Shown one piece after another: positions 34,819 to 42,277 of a DNA stretch of 42,277 nucleotides. Every line of letters begins with the position of its first letter. Position 1 is the stretch's first letter. Made by a program: the position numbers and the translations under genes. Origin of the DNA: Sergeia podlipaevii (Eukaryota; Euglenozoa; Kinetoplastea; Trypanosomatida; Trypanosomatidae); assembly GCA_030849805.1 (NCBI GenBank), contig JASANZ010002074.1:1-42277 (forward strand), written 5' to 3'. Under the pieces are notes generated by a model, which was not told the DNA's origin, searched no databases, and worked only from the letters and a program-made list of their open reading frames with translations.

Positions 34819-35991
34819 TCATTTCTTCTTCTTGTAGTGATCTATTTCATCCCAGATGGCGCGACGCAGTTGAAACTCAGATGTTTCTGCGTGCATATCA
34901 AAACTGAGGTCAATTTTGGGAGGCTGGGGGTACCGCTCACAGTCGGGCCCGCCTACAGAGTGAAAAAAAGGATGCTGAAGCGCCTCTTTGGCAGTGAGAC
35001 GCTTATCCGGCTCAAAGGTTAGCATCTTGCTGACAAGGTCAAATCCGTCCTTCGGTAACGCGCTCAGCACTTGATTGAGTGGTCGTGTGTTCTTGTACTT
35101 CTTCGCTACGTCATTCATGTGTGCAATAGCGGAGCTGCTACTTCCCTCGATAAAGCCGGTACCCGTAATGGGAACACTAGAAAGCACGAGCTGCAGCTGG
35201 TGGATGTAATCTCGCCCAACAAAAAGCGGTCGCTGCAACACGTATTCTGCCATGACACACCCCACTGCCCACATATCGATAGGAAAGCTGTAGCTGCACA
35301 TTAGCAGCAGTTCTGGTGGCCGATACCAGCGCGTCACGACGTAGTCAGTGAGATCGAGAGGCTCTTTCAGGCTGTGCAGCCCAGCTCTGGCAAGACCAAA
35401 GTCACACACAATGGCGTTTTCGGCATCCTTGGAGTCGCGAAGAAGAATATTACTAGGCTTGATGTCGCGATGCACCATGCCCATAGAATGCATATCCGCC
35501 AAGCACCGCAGCACTCGCACACTAATGCGGCGTAGCACCTCGAATGACACATTCTTGGTCTGCCGCGTAAGCGTATAAAGGTCGGAGTCATATAGGTCAG
35601 TGACCATGTACAAGTCCCTGAATTCGGTGATGGGATCCTTCGAGGGCATCACCCGAAGCAGATTCAAAATGTTGCGGCATTTATGTTCTCGCAGTATGCG
35701 CAAAATAAAGATCTCACGCCAGATGCGGCGACCATCCACGAGGTCCTCAAAGAGACGGCTGACACGCTTGATGGCTACCTCTTGCAGAGTACGGTCGTCC
35801 AAGGCGGCGCAGACTACGCCATACGCGCCATGACCCACCACTGAGGTAACCGTGTAGGTGTCTTCAACGTCGAAGCCTTGGCCTCGCACGCGGTATACCT
35901 TGCGGCCACGCTGAGCAGATATGAGCTGCACTGCATTTGTGGAAGAGTTGTAATTGCCATCTGCGGATGCGCTTGTGGCAAAGGCGGACAT
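34819..35991 (-). CDS. Mitogen-activated protein kinase with TDY activation motif
   Basis: 390 residues, a complete CMGC protein kinase. Gly-rich loop GHGAYG (53-58), catalytic Lys75 in EVAIKRV, Glu93 in IWREIFIL, HRDIKPSN (174-181), DFGLAR (197-202), activation-loop TDY (215-217) in LTDYVVTRWYRPPELLL, and the MAPK feature of a P+1 RWYRPPE. It has a C-terminal MAPK extension (after FFHSVGGPDC). TDY rather than TEY is the usual motif in many kinetoplastid MAPKs. All catalytic residues are present. The 40-residue N-terminal extension before the kinase core is Ser-rich. The exact member cannot be assigned safely by eye. Roles of this group include flagellar length and stage control. Confidence 0.95.
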   Translation of the reverse strand: MSAFATSASADGNYNSSTNAVQLISAQRGRKVYRVRGQGFDVEDTYTVTSVVGHGAYGVVCAALDDRTLQEVAIKRVSRLFEDLVDGRRIWREIFILRILREHKCRNILNLLRVMPSKDPITEFRDLYMVTDLYDSDLYTLTRQTKNVSFEVLRRISVRVLRCLADMHSMGMVHRDIKPSNILLRDSKDAENAIVCDFGLARAGLHSLKEPLDLTDYVVTRWYRPPELLLMCSYSFPIDMWAVGCVMAEYVLQRPLFVGRDYIHQLQLVLSSVPITGTGFIEGSSSSAIAHMNDVAKKYKNTRPLNQVLSALPKDGFDLVSKMLTFEPDKRLTAKEALQHPFFHSVGGPDCERYPQPPKIDLSFDMHAETSEFQLRRAIWDEIDHYKKKK

Positions 35992-36000
35992 GACGCTTTA

Positions 36001-36024
36001 CTAAGGAAAAAGAGGAAGAAAATA
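36001..36024 (-). promoter_or_regulatory. Predicted trans-splice acceptor of the MAPK gene
   Basis: Clear minus-strand tract TATTTTCTTCCTCTTTTTCC (36024-36005) then TT and AG at 36002-36001, nine bases before the MAPK ATG. One of the best acceptor sites in the window. Confidence 0.6.
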
Positions 36025-36027
36025 GTA

Positions 36028-36048
36028 ATATATATATATATATATATA
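36028..36048. repeat. (TA)n microsatellite
   Basis: Alternating A and T, just upstream of the MAPK splice signal. Confidence 0.8.
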
Positions 36049-36158
36049 CAGTAAGTAAGTACTCAGAGAAATGGACAACAATGAAGTCTGTCGTTGATGT
36101 GTCCGTGCACTACTACAGTAGAAGAACGAAAAAAAGAACAACACTCTAAAATAAAAAA

Positions 36159-36174
36159 TAATAATAATAATAAT
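36159..36174. repeat. (TAA)5 microsatellite
   Basis: Five TAA units. The same triplet recurs in several other spacers (around 9147, 40234, 41998). Confidence 0.8.
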
Positions 36175-36919
36175 GTGGTATGGCGAAAGAAAATAGGAAA
36201 AACAAAAGACGGTAAACTGTCACGTTCACGTTTGTGTGTGAGTACGTGCGTGTATATATGTATGTATGTATGTGTGTGTGTGTGTGCCTTCCCTTTTCTA
36301 AGTCAGCTGAAGAAGATGCACGCCTCCCACTAATGATCGCCGTTATCTTTCAAATAGCACACGAGGAGATGGCGCACGTTCCTTTTTGAGTAAGTGCTGC
36401 TTTGCTCAACCAAAACAATAAAAAAGCGAAGCAACAACAGCAGCAAAAAAAAAAAGAAACTAGAGAAGGTTAAATAAGATTTTTTTAAAAAAAAATAAGC
36501 GAAAAAAAATGAAGGGATAAACACAATGCGGATTAAATTGTAAATTAAAGGTTATTATTGGCACAAGGGCTCAAAATAAAGCCTCTGATAAGAAGACTAA
36601 CATCGCAACCAAATTGAGGGAAAAGTACCTGCATATTTCCCCTCCGTTCTTTCTCGAATGCATGGGAATAACAAGAAAAATTCTGTGAAACTCTTCTACA
36701 TATGCACAAGAATGCTCACAACGAAACATGTAATGGAGCAAGAAAAGCAAAGATAGATGATCTATTCTATAAGCAACATACGAAGGCATGCCAATAATGA
36801 GATAGCAATTCATACTGTCCATATTGAATGATGCTATGCACACCCGCTGACCTCCGCGGCACCTGGATTGCATGTCTGAAAGGAATTTTTTCTTTCCTAT
36901 TGAGAACACAGTTTTTTTT

Positions 36920-38611
36920 TTATCTTCGAGAGGGGCTCACAAGTCCTACATTCTTCTTGCCCTGATAGCGCGACTGCCTTCGCGAGACTGACGAGGGCTG
37001 ACTACTTTCGCCCATCACTGAAGTGTGCAAGTCCTGGCCGTACTGCGAGCCTGCCTTGGAGCTTCTAGAGCGCTGCTGTGAAACGGAGCGAACTCGCCGT
37101 AGCACTGTGTCCAGCTCTCGCTCATGCTCGGCCCGCTCCGCCAGAATGGCTCTCTTGGCTTCCACAATTGCTTCTGACTGCGCGCGGACCGTGTCTTCCA
37201 GCCTGCGTGCGCGCGCCTCTGCCACCTCAGCCTTCTCCCTGATACTGCGCACCTCCTCTTGTCTCTTCTCTTCACGTTGCTTATAGTCCGCAGCAAGCGA
37301 GAGGTGCTCTTGCCTCAGTAGCTCTACCTCAGCTGGCTGTAGGCGTGTAGGCGTGGTAGCGAGGGCAGTGCTACTTACATGATTGCTGGCCTCTCTAATT
37401 GGTCCGATAGTGCCTGCAGTGGTAAAGCCATCATGAGAGGAGGAGGGCGATCTGCCACGCGTCATACTCGCTCGCACTTCCAGCAGCCGAAGCTTCTCTT
37501 CCACAAAGCGTCTACCTTCCTGTGCTGCTTTAAGTTCCAGCCGCAGCTTCTCCACCGTCTCTGACGTGCCCACAGTGTCAAAGTTTGTTTCTGCTGATGT
37601 CGCTGCTGGTGACGCTGATGCCGCCTCCACCCTCAGACGACGAATCACCTCCGCACTCGATCTCTTCTCCATCTCAAGTGCTTCAAGCTGCTTGCGTACG
37701 CGTCTCAACTCAGTGCGCGTCTCTTCCAGCTCCACATTCGCTACCGTAGAGGTGGAAGGGACTCCTCTAGTAGTGGTAGTGGTAGTGGTGGCAGCGCTGC
37801 AGTAGCATTTCAGCGCGGTTTCAAGTAGCAAACACTCATCCTCCGAGTGTGCCAGCGCATTCAGCATGACCTTGACATCAGCCACACCTCCTTCTGTGGT
37901 GCTGTTACAGGGTTTCCCAATTGCCGCAAAGGCACCGCGTAACACGCGCAGCTCCTGAACAGCACCAACGATTTCCTGAGCAGTGATGGAAGCATGTGCG
38001 TAAAGAAACACGTGGCGGTACGAGCTGAGGAGCAGCGCAGCCATATGAGCTGCTGTAAGGTGACTATGAATCATAAAGATAGCCGTCCTATCGGTAAACT
38101 TAAAAACGGCAAGGGAGACTGGCGCACCAGCAAGAGATGAACCTAGCACTGACCGCACACTGCACTCGTCATCGTCCTCCGTCACTGTTTCACAGACGAC
38201 AGCGGCGCCATCAGAAGCAAAGAGCATGCACTCCACGAAGTAGGCCTGTGAAGCACTGGTGCTGTATCGATCCTTCGCAAATGTTGCTCCTGCTGCCGCT
38301 GAGATCGTGCGGGACAGTTGATGCACTAGCGTTTCGACTACTGTGTTGCCAAGCCCTTCACGTCGCATCCCAGTCCCAAATAAAATGTATGTGGAGTGAG
38401 AGAAGGATGGCGCCGCGCGCATCGCGTCAGCTATGGAGCTCGCCACACGGCTAGGTAATGCCCGTGGAAGGACGTTGCTAACGTCTAAGTAAGTCCCACC
38501 TACCGAGGCGATGTGGTTGGCTGCACTAGCACCGCTGCTGCTAACTTTGTATTCAACACCATCGTGCGTGCTGAGGCTGCTGAGACACAGAGTAGTAGAG
38601 AAGCGGTTCAT
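36920..38611 (-). CDS. Coiled-coil protein with an unrecognised N-terminal domain
   Basis: 563 residues from ATG 38611-38609. Residues 1-270 form a compact alpha-beta region (STYILFGTGMRREGLGNTVV, SQAYFVECMLFASDG, VSLAVFKFTDRTAIFMIHSH). A seven-Thr run (near 275-281) then separates it from a coiled coil (about 295-375 and 435-520) rich in E, R and L, and a Ser/Arg-rich tail. The order and spacing of a strand plus Gly-rich turn followed by a helix loosely recall a degenerate kinesin motor followed by a stalk, but the P-loop GxxxxGKT is absent (GTGMRREGLGNT), so this is only a possibility. The predicted role is cytoskeletal. The start is supported by a splice acceptor a few bases upstream. Confidence 0.75.
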   Translation of the reverse strand: MNRFSTTLCLSSLSTHDGVEYKVSSSGASAANHIASVGGTYLDVSNVLPRALPSRVASSIADAMRAAPSFSHSTYILFGTGMRREGLGNTVVETLVHQLSRTISAAAGATFAKDRYSTSASQAYFVECMLFASDGAAVVCETVTEDDDECSVRSVLGSSLAGAPVSLAVFKFTDRTAIFMIHSHLTAAHMAALLLSSYRHVFLYAHASITAQEIVGAVQELRVLRGAFAAIGKPCNSTTEGGVADVKVMLNALAHSEDECLLLETALKCYCSAATTTTTTTRGVPSTSTVANVELEETRTELRRVRKQLEALEMEKRSSAEVIRRLRVEAASASPAATSAETNFDTVGTSETVEKLRLELKAAQEGRRFVEEKLRLLEVRASMTRGRSPSSSHDGFTTAGTIGPIREASNHVSSTALATTPTRLQPAEVELLRQEHLSLAADYKQREEKRQEEVRSIREKAEVAEARARRLEDTVRAQSEAIVEAKRAILAERAEHERELDTVLRRVRSVSQQRSRSSKAGSQYGQDLHTSVMGESSQPSSVSRRQSRYQGKKNVGLVSPSRR

Positions 38612-38614
38612 ATA

Positions 38615-38645
38615 CTGTGAAAAGAGACGAAGAAAAATGAAAATT
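38615..38645 (-). promoter_or_regulatory. Predicted trans-splice acceptor of the coiled-coil gene
   Basis: Minus-strand T/C-rich stretch (about 38645-38618) ends CAG at 38617-38615, three bases before the ATG at 38611. Confidence 0.5.
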
Positions 38646-39165
38646 TACAAAAATGAAATTATCGCTACAAAAGTGCGTTCTTTTACACTTTTTGTTTTGT
38701 TGTTTTTGTTGCTATTGCTTCAAAAATGGCTCGCCAGGCACTCCTTCATGAATGAAAAATGAGACGAGCATAATTGTCCAAAAACGGGAAAGGAATGAAA
38801 GAGAGACAAAAAGAATGAGTGAGAAGTCAAGAAATACATGAAGCCGCTTCCACTTATTGTATAGAAGGCACAAAGCTTCGCATATTACAAGCAAGACGTG
38901 CTCTATTGAGCATTATTTCCTTCTCCTTCTTACAATTGGGATTACACGTATGTGTGTGCACACACATATCCAAGAAATTTACAGCGCAAAAAACAAAAAC
39001 ACGATGTATATATATATAGCAACATAAACAGCAACCATTGTAAACCAAAAACACACTACTCACCATCGACTAGAAGGCAAAAAAAAGGAGGAAAAATAGA
39101 AAAAGAATGATTTTTTTTTATCAAAGTCGCAGTGCTCTGATACGCGAAGATTGCGTTGCATATTT
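38646..39165. other. Intergenic spacer, no gene seen
   Basis: AT-rich, with purine runs on the plus strand (38788-38820, 39078-39108) opposite pyrimidine tracts and a TA run near 39006-39018. Confidence 0.5.
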
Positions 39166-39780
39166 TTAGCCCTCACTGACACTCCTTCTCTCTGCCTTCA
39201 ACGAGGAGTCAAAGTTGATGTCAGCGGATGGTGGCCCAATAATGGAGTCCCAGAGCGCCATCATAATCGCACGCATTGCGCTGCATTTGAACTCCTTGGT
39301 AGTGATGCCATTGATCGCCCCGTCACCTAACCAGTGTAAAATAGGATTTGGGAAGACATCCGCGTCCGCCTTCAGGGTTGCTGTCTGCTCCTTGACGACA
39401 TTGATAAGCTCCTCCCTCACCCATGAATCAAGAATAACTTCATCCACGACAAACTTCTTGAGCGCCGCCCGGGTGTCAGTGTCATCTGTGAGCTCATGAA
39501 TAAAAAATTCCTTGAGAGAGCCTACTGTTTGCGGGTGTTTCAGCACTTTCAGACCAAAGTCAGCAAGCTGACGCTGCACCTGTTTATCTCTGAGGGTTCT
39601 ATCCACCACTTCGCTTGATAATGCCATTGCAGTAATGGGAATAAGGCCTTCATCACGTGCAGCCGAGCCATGAATATAGGTTGTACTCACATACGATGCA
39701 CCAAGCACAGCTCCAGTGACACCAATCGCGACAAGTGCGCCACGCACAAACGTGGTTGCACTAACGTGAAAAGCAGGCAT
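39166..39780 (-). CDS. Unrecognised single-pass membrane protein, possibly mitochondrial (204 aa)
   Basis: 204 residues. N terminus MPAFHVSATTFVRGALVAIG is followed by a transmembrane segment (about 13-32, GALVAIGVTGAVLGASYVST). The rest is a soluble helical domain: VDRTLRDKQVQRQLADFGLK, HPQTVGSLKEFFIHELTDD, RAALKKFVVDEVILDSWVRE, and a C-terminal amphipathic part. Successive helices look mutually related, suggesting internal duplication. The uncleaved hydrophobic N terminus after a few hydroxylated residues would suit a mitochondrial inner-membrane anchor or a signal anchor. No family is recognised. The first ATG (39780) is used. Confidence 0.8.
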   Translation of the reverse strand: MPAFHVSATTFVRGALVAIGVTGAVLGASYVSTTYIHGSAARDEGLIPITAMALSSEVVDRTLRDKQVQRQLADFGLKVLKHPQTVGSLKEFFIHELTDDTDTRAALKKFVVDEVILDSWVREELINVVKEQTATLKADADVFPNPILHWLGDGAINGITTKEFKCSAMRAIMMALWDSIIGPPSADINFDSSLKAERRSVSEG

Positions 39781-40451
39781 GCAGACAAACGGCCTGGCTT
39801 GATCTCTCTCTCTGTGTATATATATTTGTGTGTAAAGTGTTTCTTCTAATTTATTAGTATTTTACCTGTATAAATAGTACGCGTAATGGTTGCATACTAA
39901 TCTTGTAGGCGTGCCCAGAGGATGATAGTAATAATATTCAACACACCGGCTGCCTCCTAATGATAACACCATGGCAGGGACAGGTGTGCGGCAAATGTAA
40001 AGAAACAGCAGTAAGTGAGAAGAAAATTAGAATCATAAATTGAGAGTAAAAACAGTAGCAAAAAATAAGCGTTCTCGCCCTTCAAAGGGAAAAATAGCGT
40101 AGCTATGAGCCGCAGTGCACCCCTCCCTCTCCCCCTCTCTAAGGGCAAAAGTGCTGCCATTCTACACAATAACAATGCTTGCATTAAACAGGTGTACACG
40201 AGCAAATCAGCAACAACAGCGAATAGCAATAGCAATAATAATAATAATAGTGTATAGTAAACAGAAAAAAAAAAGAAACAACTGTCAAATGATAATAATA
40301 ATAAAATGGCAATAATCCTGCACAATACATATCTGGCACCTCCCACAGAAGTACAGATGAAGAAGCACAGACAAGTAAAAAAAAAAAAGATACGAAATGT
40401 GTGCAACAGAGTAGTTCTTTGATTCACTATTTATCTTTTTCTGCTGTTGTA
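39781..40451. other. Intergenic spacer, no convincing gene
   Basis: Contains (AAT)n at 40234-40249, ATA runs near 40290-40303 and A-runs. A 156-codon minus frame at 39957-40427 begins with GTG, is dominated by Phe/Leu/Cys and lies in the 3' flank of the secreted protein gene; it is not credited. Confidence 0.5.
40234..40249. repeat. (AAT)n microsatellite
   Basis: Five AAT units preceded by AGCAAT repeats. Spacer microsatellite. Confidence 0.75.
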
Positions 40452-41522
40452 CTACGGAAAGTTCAGGCTCGACAAATTGAAGCTCCACAGGTTGTTCAAT
40501 GTAGAAGAGATGTCTCCAAACATTGGGGTGGAAGTAAACTGCGGGTAAAGCAGCGGGTTCGTACCACCACTCGTCATCGTGTAGCGTCGTGAGTCAGTTC
40601 CGAAATAAGAGGTCCATATTTGCAGTCGTGCGGTTTCCAGCTCCTCAATAGTTGAGTAGCACCTCGCACAGTTCTTCTGGCCCTCGATGTCCCCAATGCA
40701 TAAATTTCCTGATGTCAAATCTCCAAGAATGCACTCGTCCTCATCGTACTTGTTCTTTTGGCAGGTTGGCACAAAGCCTGTCTTCGCGGGAAGTAAGCTG
40801 GTGTTAGTTTCGATAACCGTAAACACCGGTGTGCAGTAGTCCTTCTCTGGGGAATCACCGCCGCTGCTGCTGCTGCTGTTACCGCTATTCTCGTGTGTTG
40901 GAGGGTTATTACACCGAAGAGGATCGTAGTCTGGGTTTGGAACGAGTATGGTTTGCGTCTGCGTAGTCTCTAAATAGTTGAAGAGGCCCTTGTACGTGCC
41001 TATCTGCAGCATCAGCGCGGTAACCACTGCGACATTGGAGCTGCTGCCACACACGATTTCACCGCTCTGAGCTAGCAAAACAGCGCCAGCGGATGTATTC
41101 ACATTGGGATACAAACGGTCCGTGGAGTTGCCAAAGCCAATGGCGGAGATGTAACGCCTACTCATGCTGTTCGTCATGTGGTACGTACCATCTGTGCTCT
41201 TGTAACCGCTGGAGAAAAACGGAGCACCGTTGAGGTTAAACACTTGCAGTTGGTCTACCACTGGACAGAAAGCATAGACGGCGCTGTGCAGCTCCACGCC
41301 GCCATCTGTAAAGTAATTCTCTTTAGCGAGGTCGACGGTAAATTGGAGGCTCAAGCGGCCGTTGATAGTACATGGCTGACCTGCCCATGGATAGCACGGC
41401 GCTGGACTGCACTGCTGTGCTAAAACACGCGGAGCACATGCGACCAAAAGTATACAAAAAATGAGAAAAGTACACATTTGTTTCCTTGCACTATTGCTGT
41501 CACCTGAATTGCAAAGCATCAT
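40452..41522 (-). CDS. Secreted or surface Cys-rich glycoprotein, unrecognised
   Basis: 356 residues from ATG 41522. A third in-frame ATG at 41477 begins an ideal signal peptide (MCTFLIFCILLVACAPRVLA, cleavage before QQ), so either start gives a secreted product. The mature chain has 12 cysteines, an even number consistent with disulfides, and five N-glycosylation sequons (NST, NTS, NSS, NTS, NLS). A Ser/Gly linker (NSGNSSSSSGGD) divides two halves; the second half holds seven of the cysteines, including an NCARCYS pair. There is no C-terminal hydrophobic tail, so neither a GPI anchor nor a transmembrane helix is predicted. The protein should be secreted or bound to the surface through a partner. 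No known surface-protein family is recognised. Its spacing fits the same gene cluster. Confidence 0.82.
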   Translation of the reverse strand: MMLCNSGDSNSARKQMCTFLIFCILLVACAPRVLAQQCSPAPCYPWAGQPCTINGRLSLQFTVDLAKENYFTDGGVELHSAVYAFCPVVDQLQVFNLNGAPFFSSGYKSTDGTYHMTNSMSRRYISAIGFGNSTDRLYPNVNTSAGAVLLAQSGEIVCGSSSNVAVVTALMLQIGTYKGLFNYLETTQTQTILVPNPDYDPLRCNNPPTHENSGNSSSSSGGDSPEKDYCTPVFTVIETNTSLLPAKTGFVPTCQKNKYDEDECILGDLTSGNLCIGDIEGQKNCARCYSTIEELETARLQIWTSYFGTDSRRYTMTSGGTNPLLYPQFTSTPMFGDISSTLNNLWSFNLSSLNFP

Positions 41523-42277
41523 CTCTCTCTTTTTCTCTATAAGAACGTAATTGAAAAGGGTGTATATAAATAAAAAAAAATACTGTCTTTTTTGCAAAAG
41601 AGAAGACACTTGATACAGAAATCGTGCAAGACTGCAAGTGTATAATGTATACGCGCGCTCACACACACACACAACGAAGATGCTAGAGGTGGTAAAAATG
41701 TAAAACTATGGTACTGAACGGAAAATAACTAACATCTACTAAGAGCAACAAGAGAAAAAAAAAGGTTCATGACATTGCAAGAAGAAAAGTGAGTCCACAC
41801 AGACAAACAAACAAAAAAATAACATCAACGACCGCAGTAGATGCGCTAGCAAAATTGAATGTTTGCTTTGAAGTTCATGCCGTGCTTATGGTATACCCAC
41901 GCTCTGCGGAATGCACAGGCAACCGCAATTTTTCTTTCAAGTCTTATGTATCCCTATATTCATAAAGCATTTGAGTTGTTTGCGACACGATAGAAAATAA
42001 TAATAATAATAATAATAAAAATTATATATATTTGAGAAGAAAACACACACACAAAGAAGAAATGAACGTGTGTACATTGGAATACATCAACGCTGTAAGA
42101 AAGAAACAAAAGTAATAATAGTAGCAAGAAAAAAAAATAAAAATAAAAAAAAATACGGTGGTGTGTTGTGTGTTTCGTTCTCTGCAAGTGCAGTCTACTA
42201 ACCGTCATAGTACAGGTGTGCGTGAGCGTTCATATGAGGCGTCACCAAAGCCACATATAGTACAAAATACAAGGAAT
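41523..42277. other. Right-edge spacer, upstream of the secreted protein gene
   Basis: No gene seen to the window edge. Contains a CA run near 41660-41673, plus-strand purine runs near 41745-41790 and 42120-42155 (pyrimidine on the transcribed strand), and (TAA)7 at 41998-42018. The gene further upstream in the transcription unit lies outside the window. Confidence 0.5.
41998..42018. repeat. (TAA)7 microsatellite
   Basis: Seven consecutive TAA units, the longest of the TAA runs in the window. Confidence 0.85.

Larger units (their letters stand above)
36025..36919. other. Intergenic spacer, no convincing gene
   Basis: Contains (TA)n at 36028-36048, (TAA)5 at 36159-36173, a TATG/TG repeat near 36253-36286 and A-runs. 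A minus frame at 36571-36909 (112 codons) begins with GTG and is within the 3' flank of the coiled-coil gene; not credited. Confidence 0.5.

Noticed and set aside
36571..36909. 112-codon minus-strand frame just past the coiled-coil gene
   Set aside because: Starts with GTG 11 bases after the preceding stop codon, with no room for a splice acceptor, and has spacer-like codon use.
39957..40427. 156-codon minus-strand frame in the 3' flank of the secreted-protein gene
   Set aside because: It begins with GTG, is dominated by Phe, Leu and Cys from T-rich sequence, overlaps microsatellites and has no splice signal of its own.

Overview
This window looks like part of a kinetoplastid (trypanosomatid) nuclear chromosome. 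All 27 well-supported genes lie on the minus strand, have no introns, and follow one another head to tail with gaps of roughly 0.3-1 kb. Several start codons sit just downstream of a pyrimidine tract ending in AG on the coding strand, the signature of spliced-leader trans-splicing in a polycistronic unit. Transcription therefore runs from position 42277 towards 1. There is no strand switch, tRNA, rRNA or recognisable transposon. The genus cannot be fixed by eye. Balanced GC in genes and AT-rich spacers fit many insect or plant trypanosomatids.

Order along the transcript (right to left): a secreted Cys-rich glycoprotein (41522-40452); a single-pass protein (39780-39166); a coiled-coil protein (38611-36920); a TDY MAP kinase (35991-34819); a membrane-anchored ALDH22-type aldehyde dehydrogenase (33930-32182); a possible 30-residue micro-ORF; an unrecognised protein with an ambiguous base near its 3' end (31353-30163); a PPR-like helical-repeat protein (29592-27739); a FUN14 protein carrying an EF-hand loop (27158-26763); a BSD-domain protein (26299-25007); a possible 57-residue membrane ORF; an unrecognised protein (24631-23531); a second, divergent FUN14 protein (23175-22405); a GC-rich island; two small unrecognised proteins (21424-21077 and 20492-20181) separated by a perfect hairpin; a TBC Rab-GAP (19414-18308); an FBF1-like coiled-coil protein (17964-15475); a tail-less HSP60 (14808-13180); two unrecognised proteins, one with a mitochondrial presequence; a TMEM230/DUF872 protein; a CCCH zinc-finger protein; a metal-site-dead SOD-fold protein, probably mitoribosomal; a 106-residue unknown; TMA7; mitoribosomal bL28m; the co-chaperone SGT; and the 5' end of a gene cut by the left edge.

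Mitochondrial functions recur (bL28m, SOD-like mS42/mS43, HSP60, the PPR-like protein, two FUN14 proteins and several presequence or membrane proteins), alongside chaperone and translation factors (SGT, TMA7, HSP60) and membrane or flagellar traffic (TBC, BSD, TMEM230, FBF1-like). In kinetoplastids such proximity does not imply a pathway, because expression is set mainly after transcription.

The points most worth a second look are the two FUN14 paralogues 3.6 kb apart, one with a complete EF-hand loop and one with it eroded; the SOD-like protein that has lost all four metal ligands; the GC-rich G-quadruplex-prone island bounded by a 10-bp inverted repeat; the 13-bp perfect hairpin; and the probable sequence error at 30174. 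No complete new multi-gene system was found.
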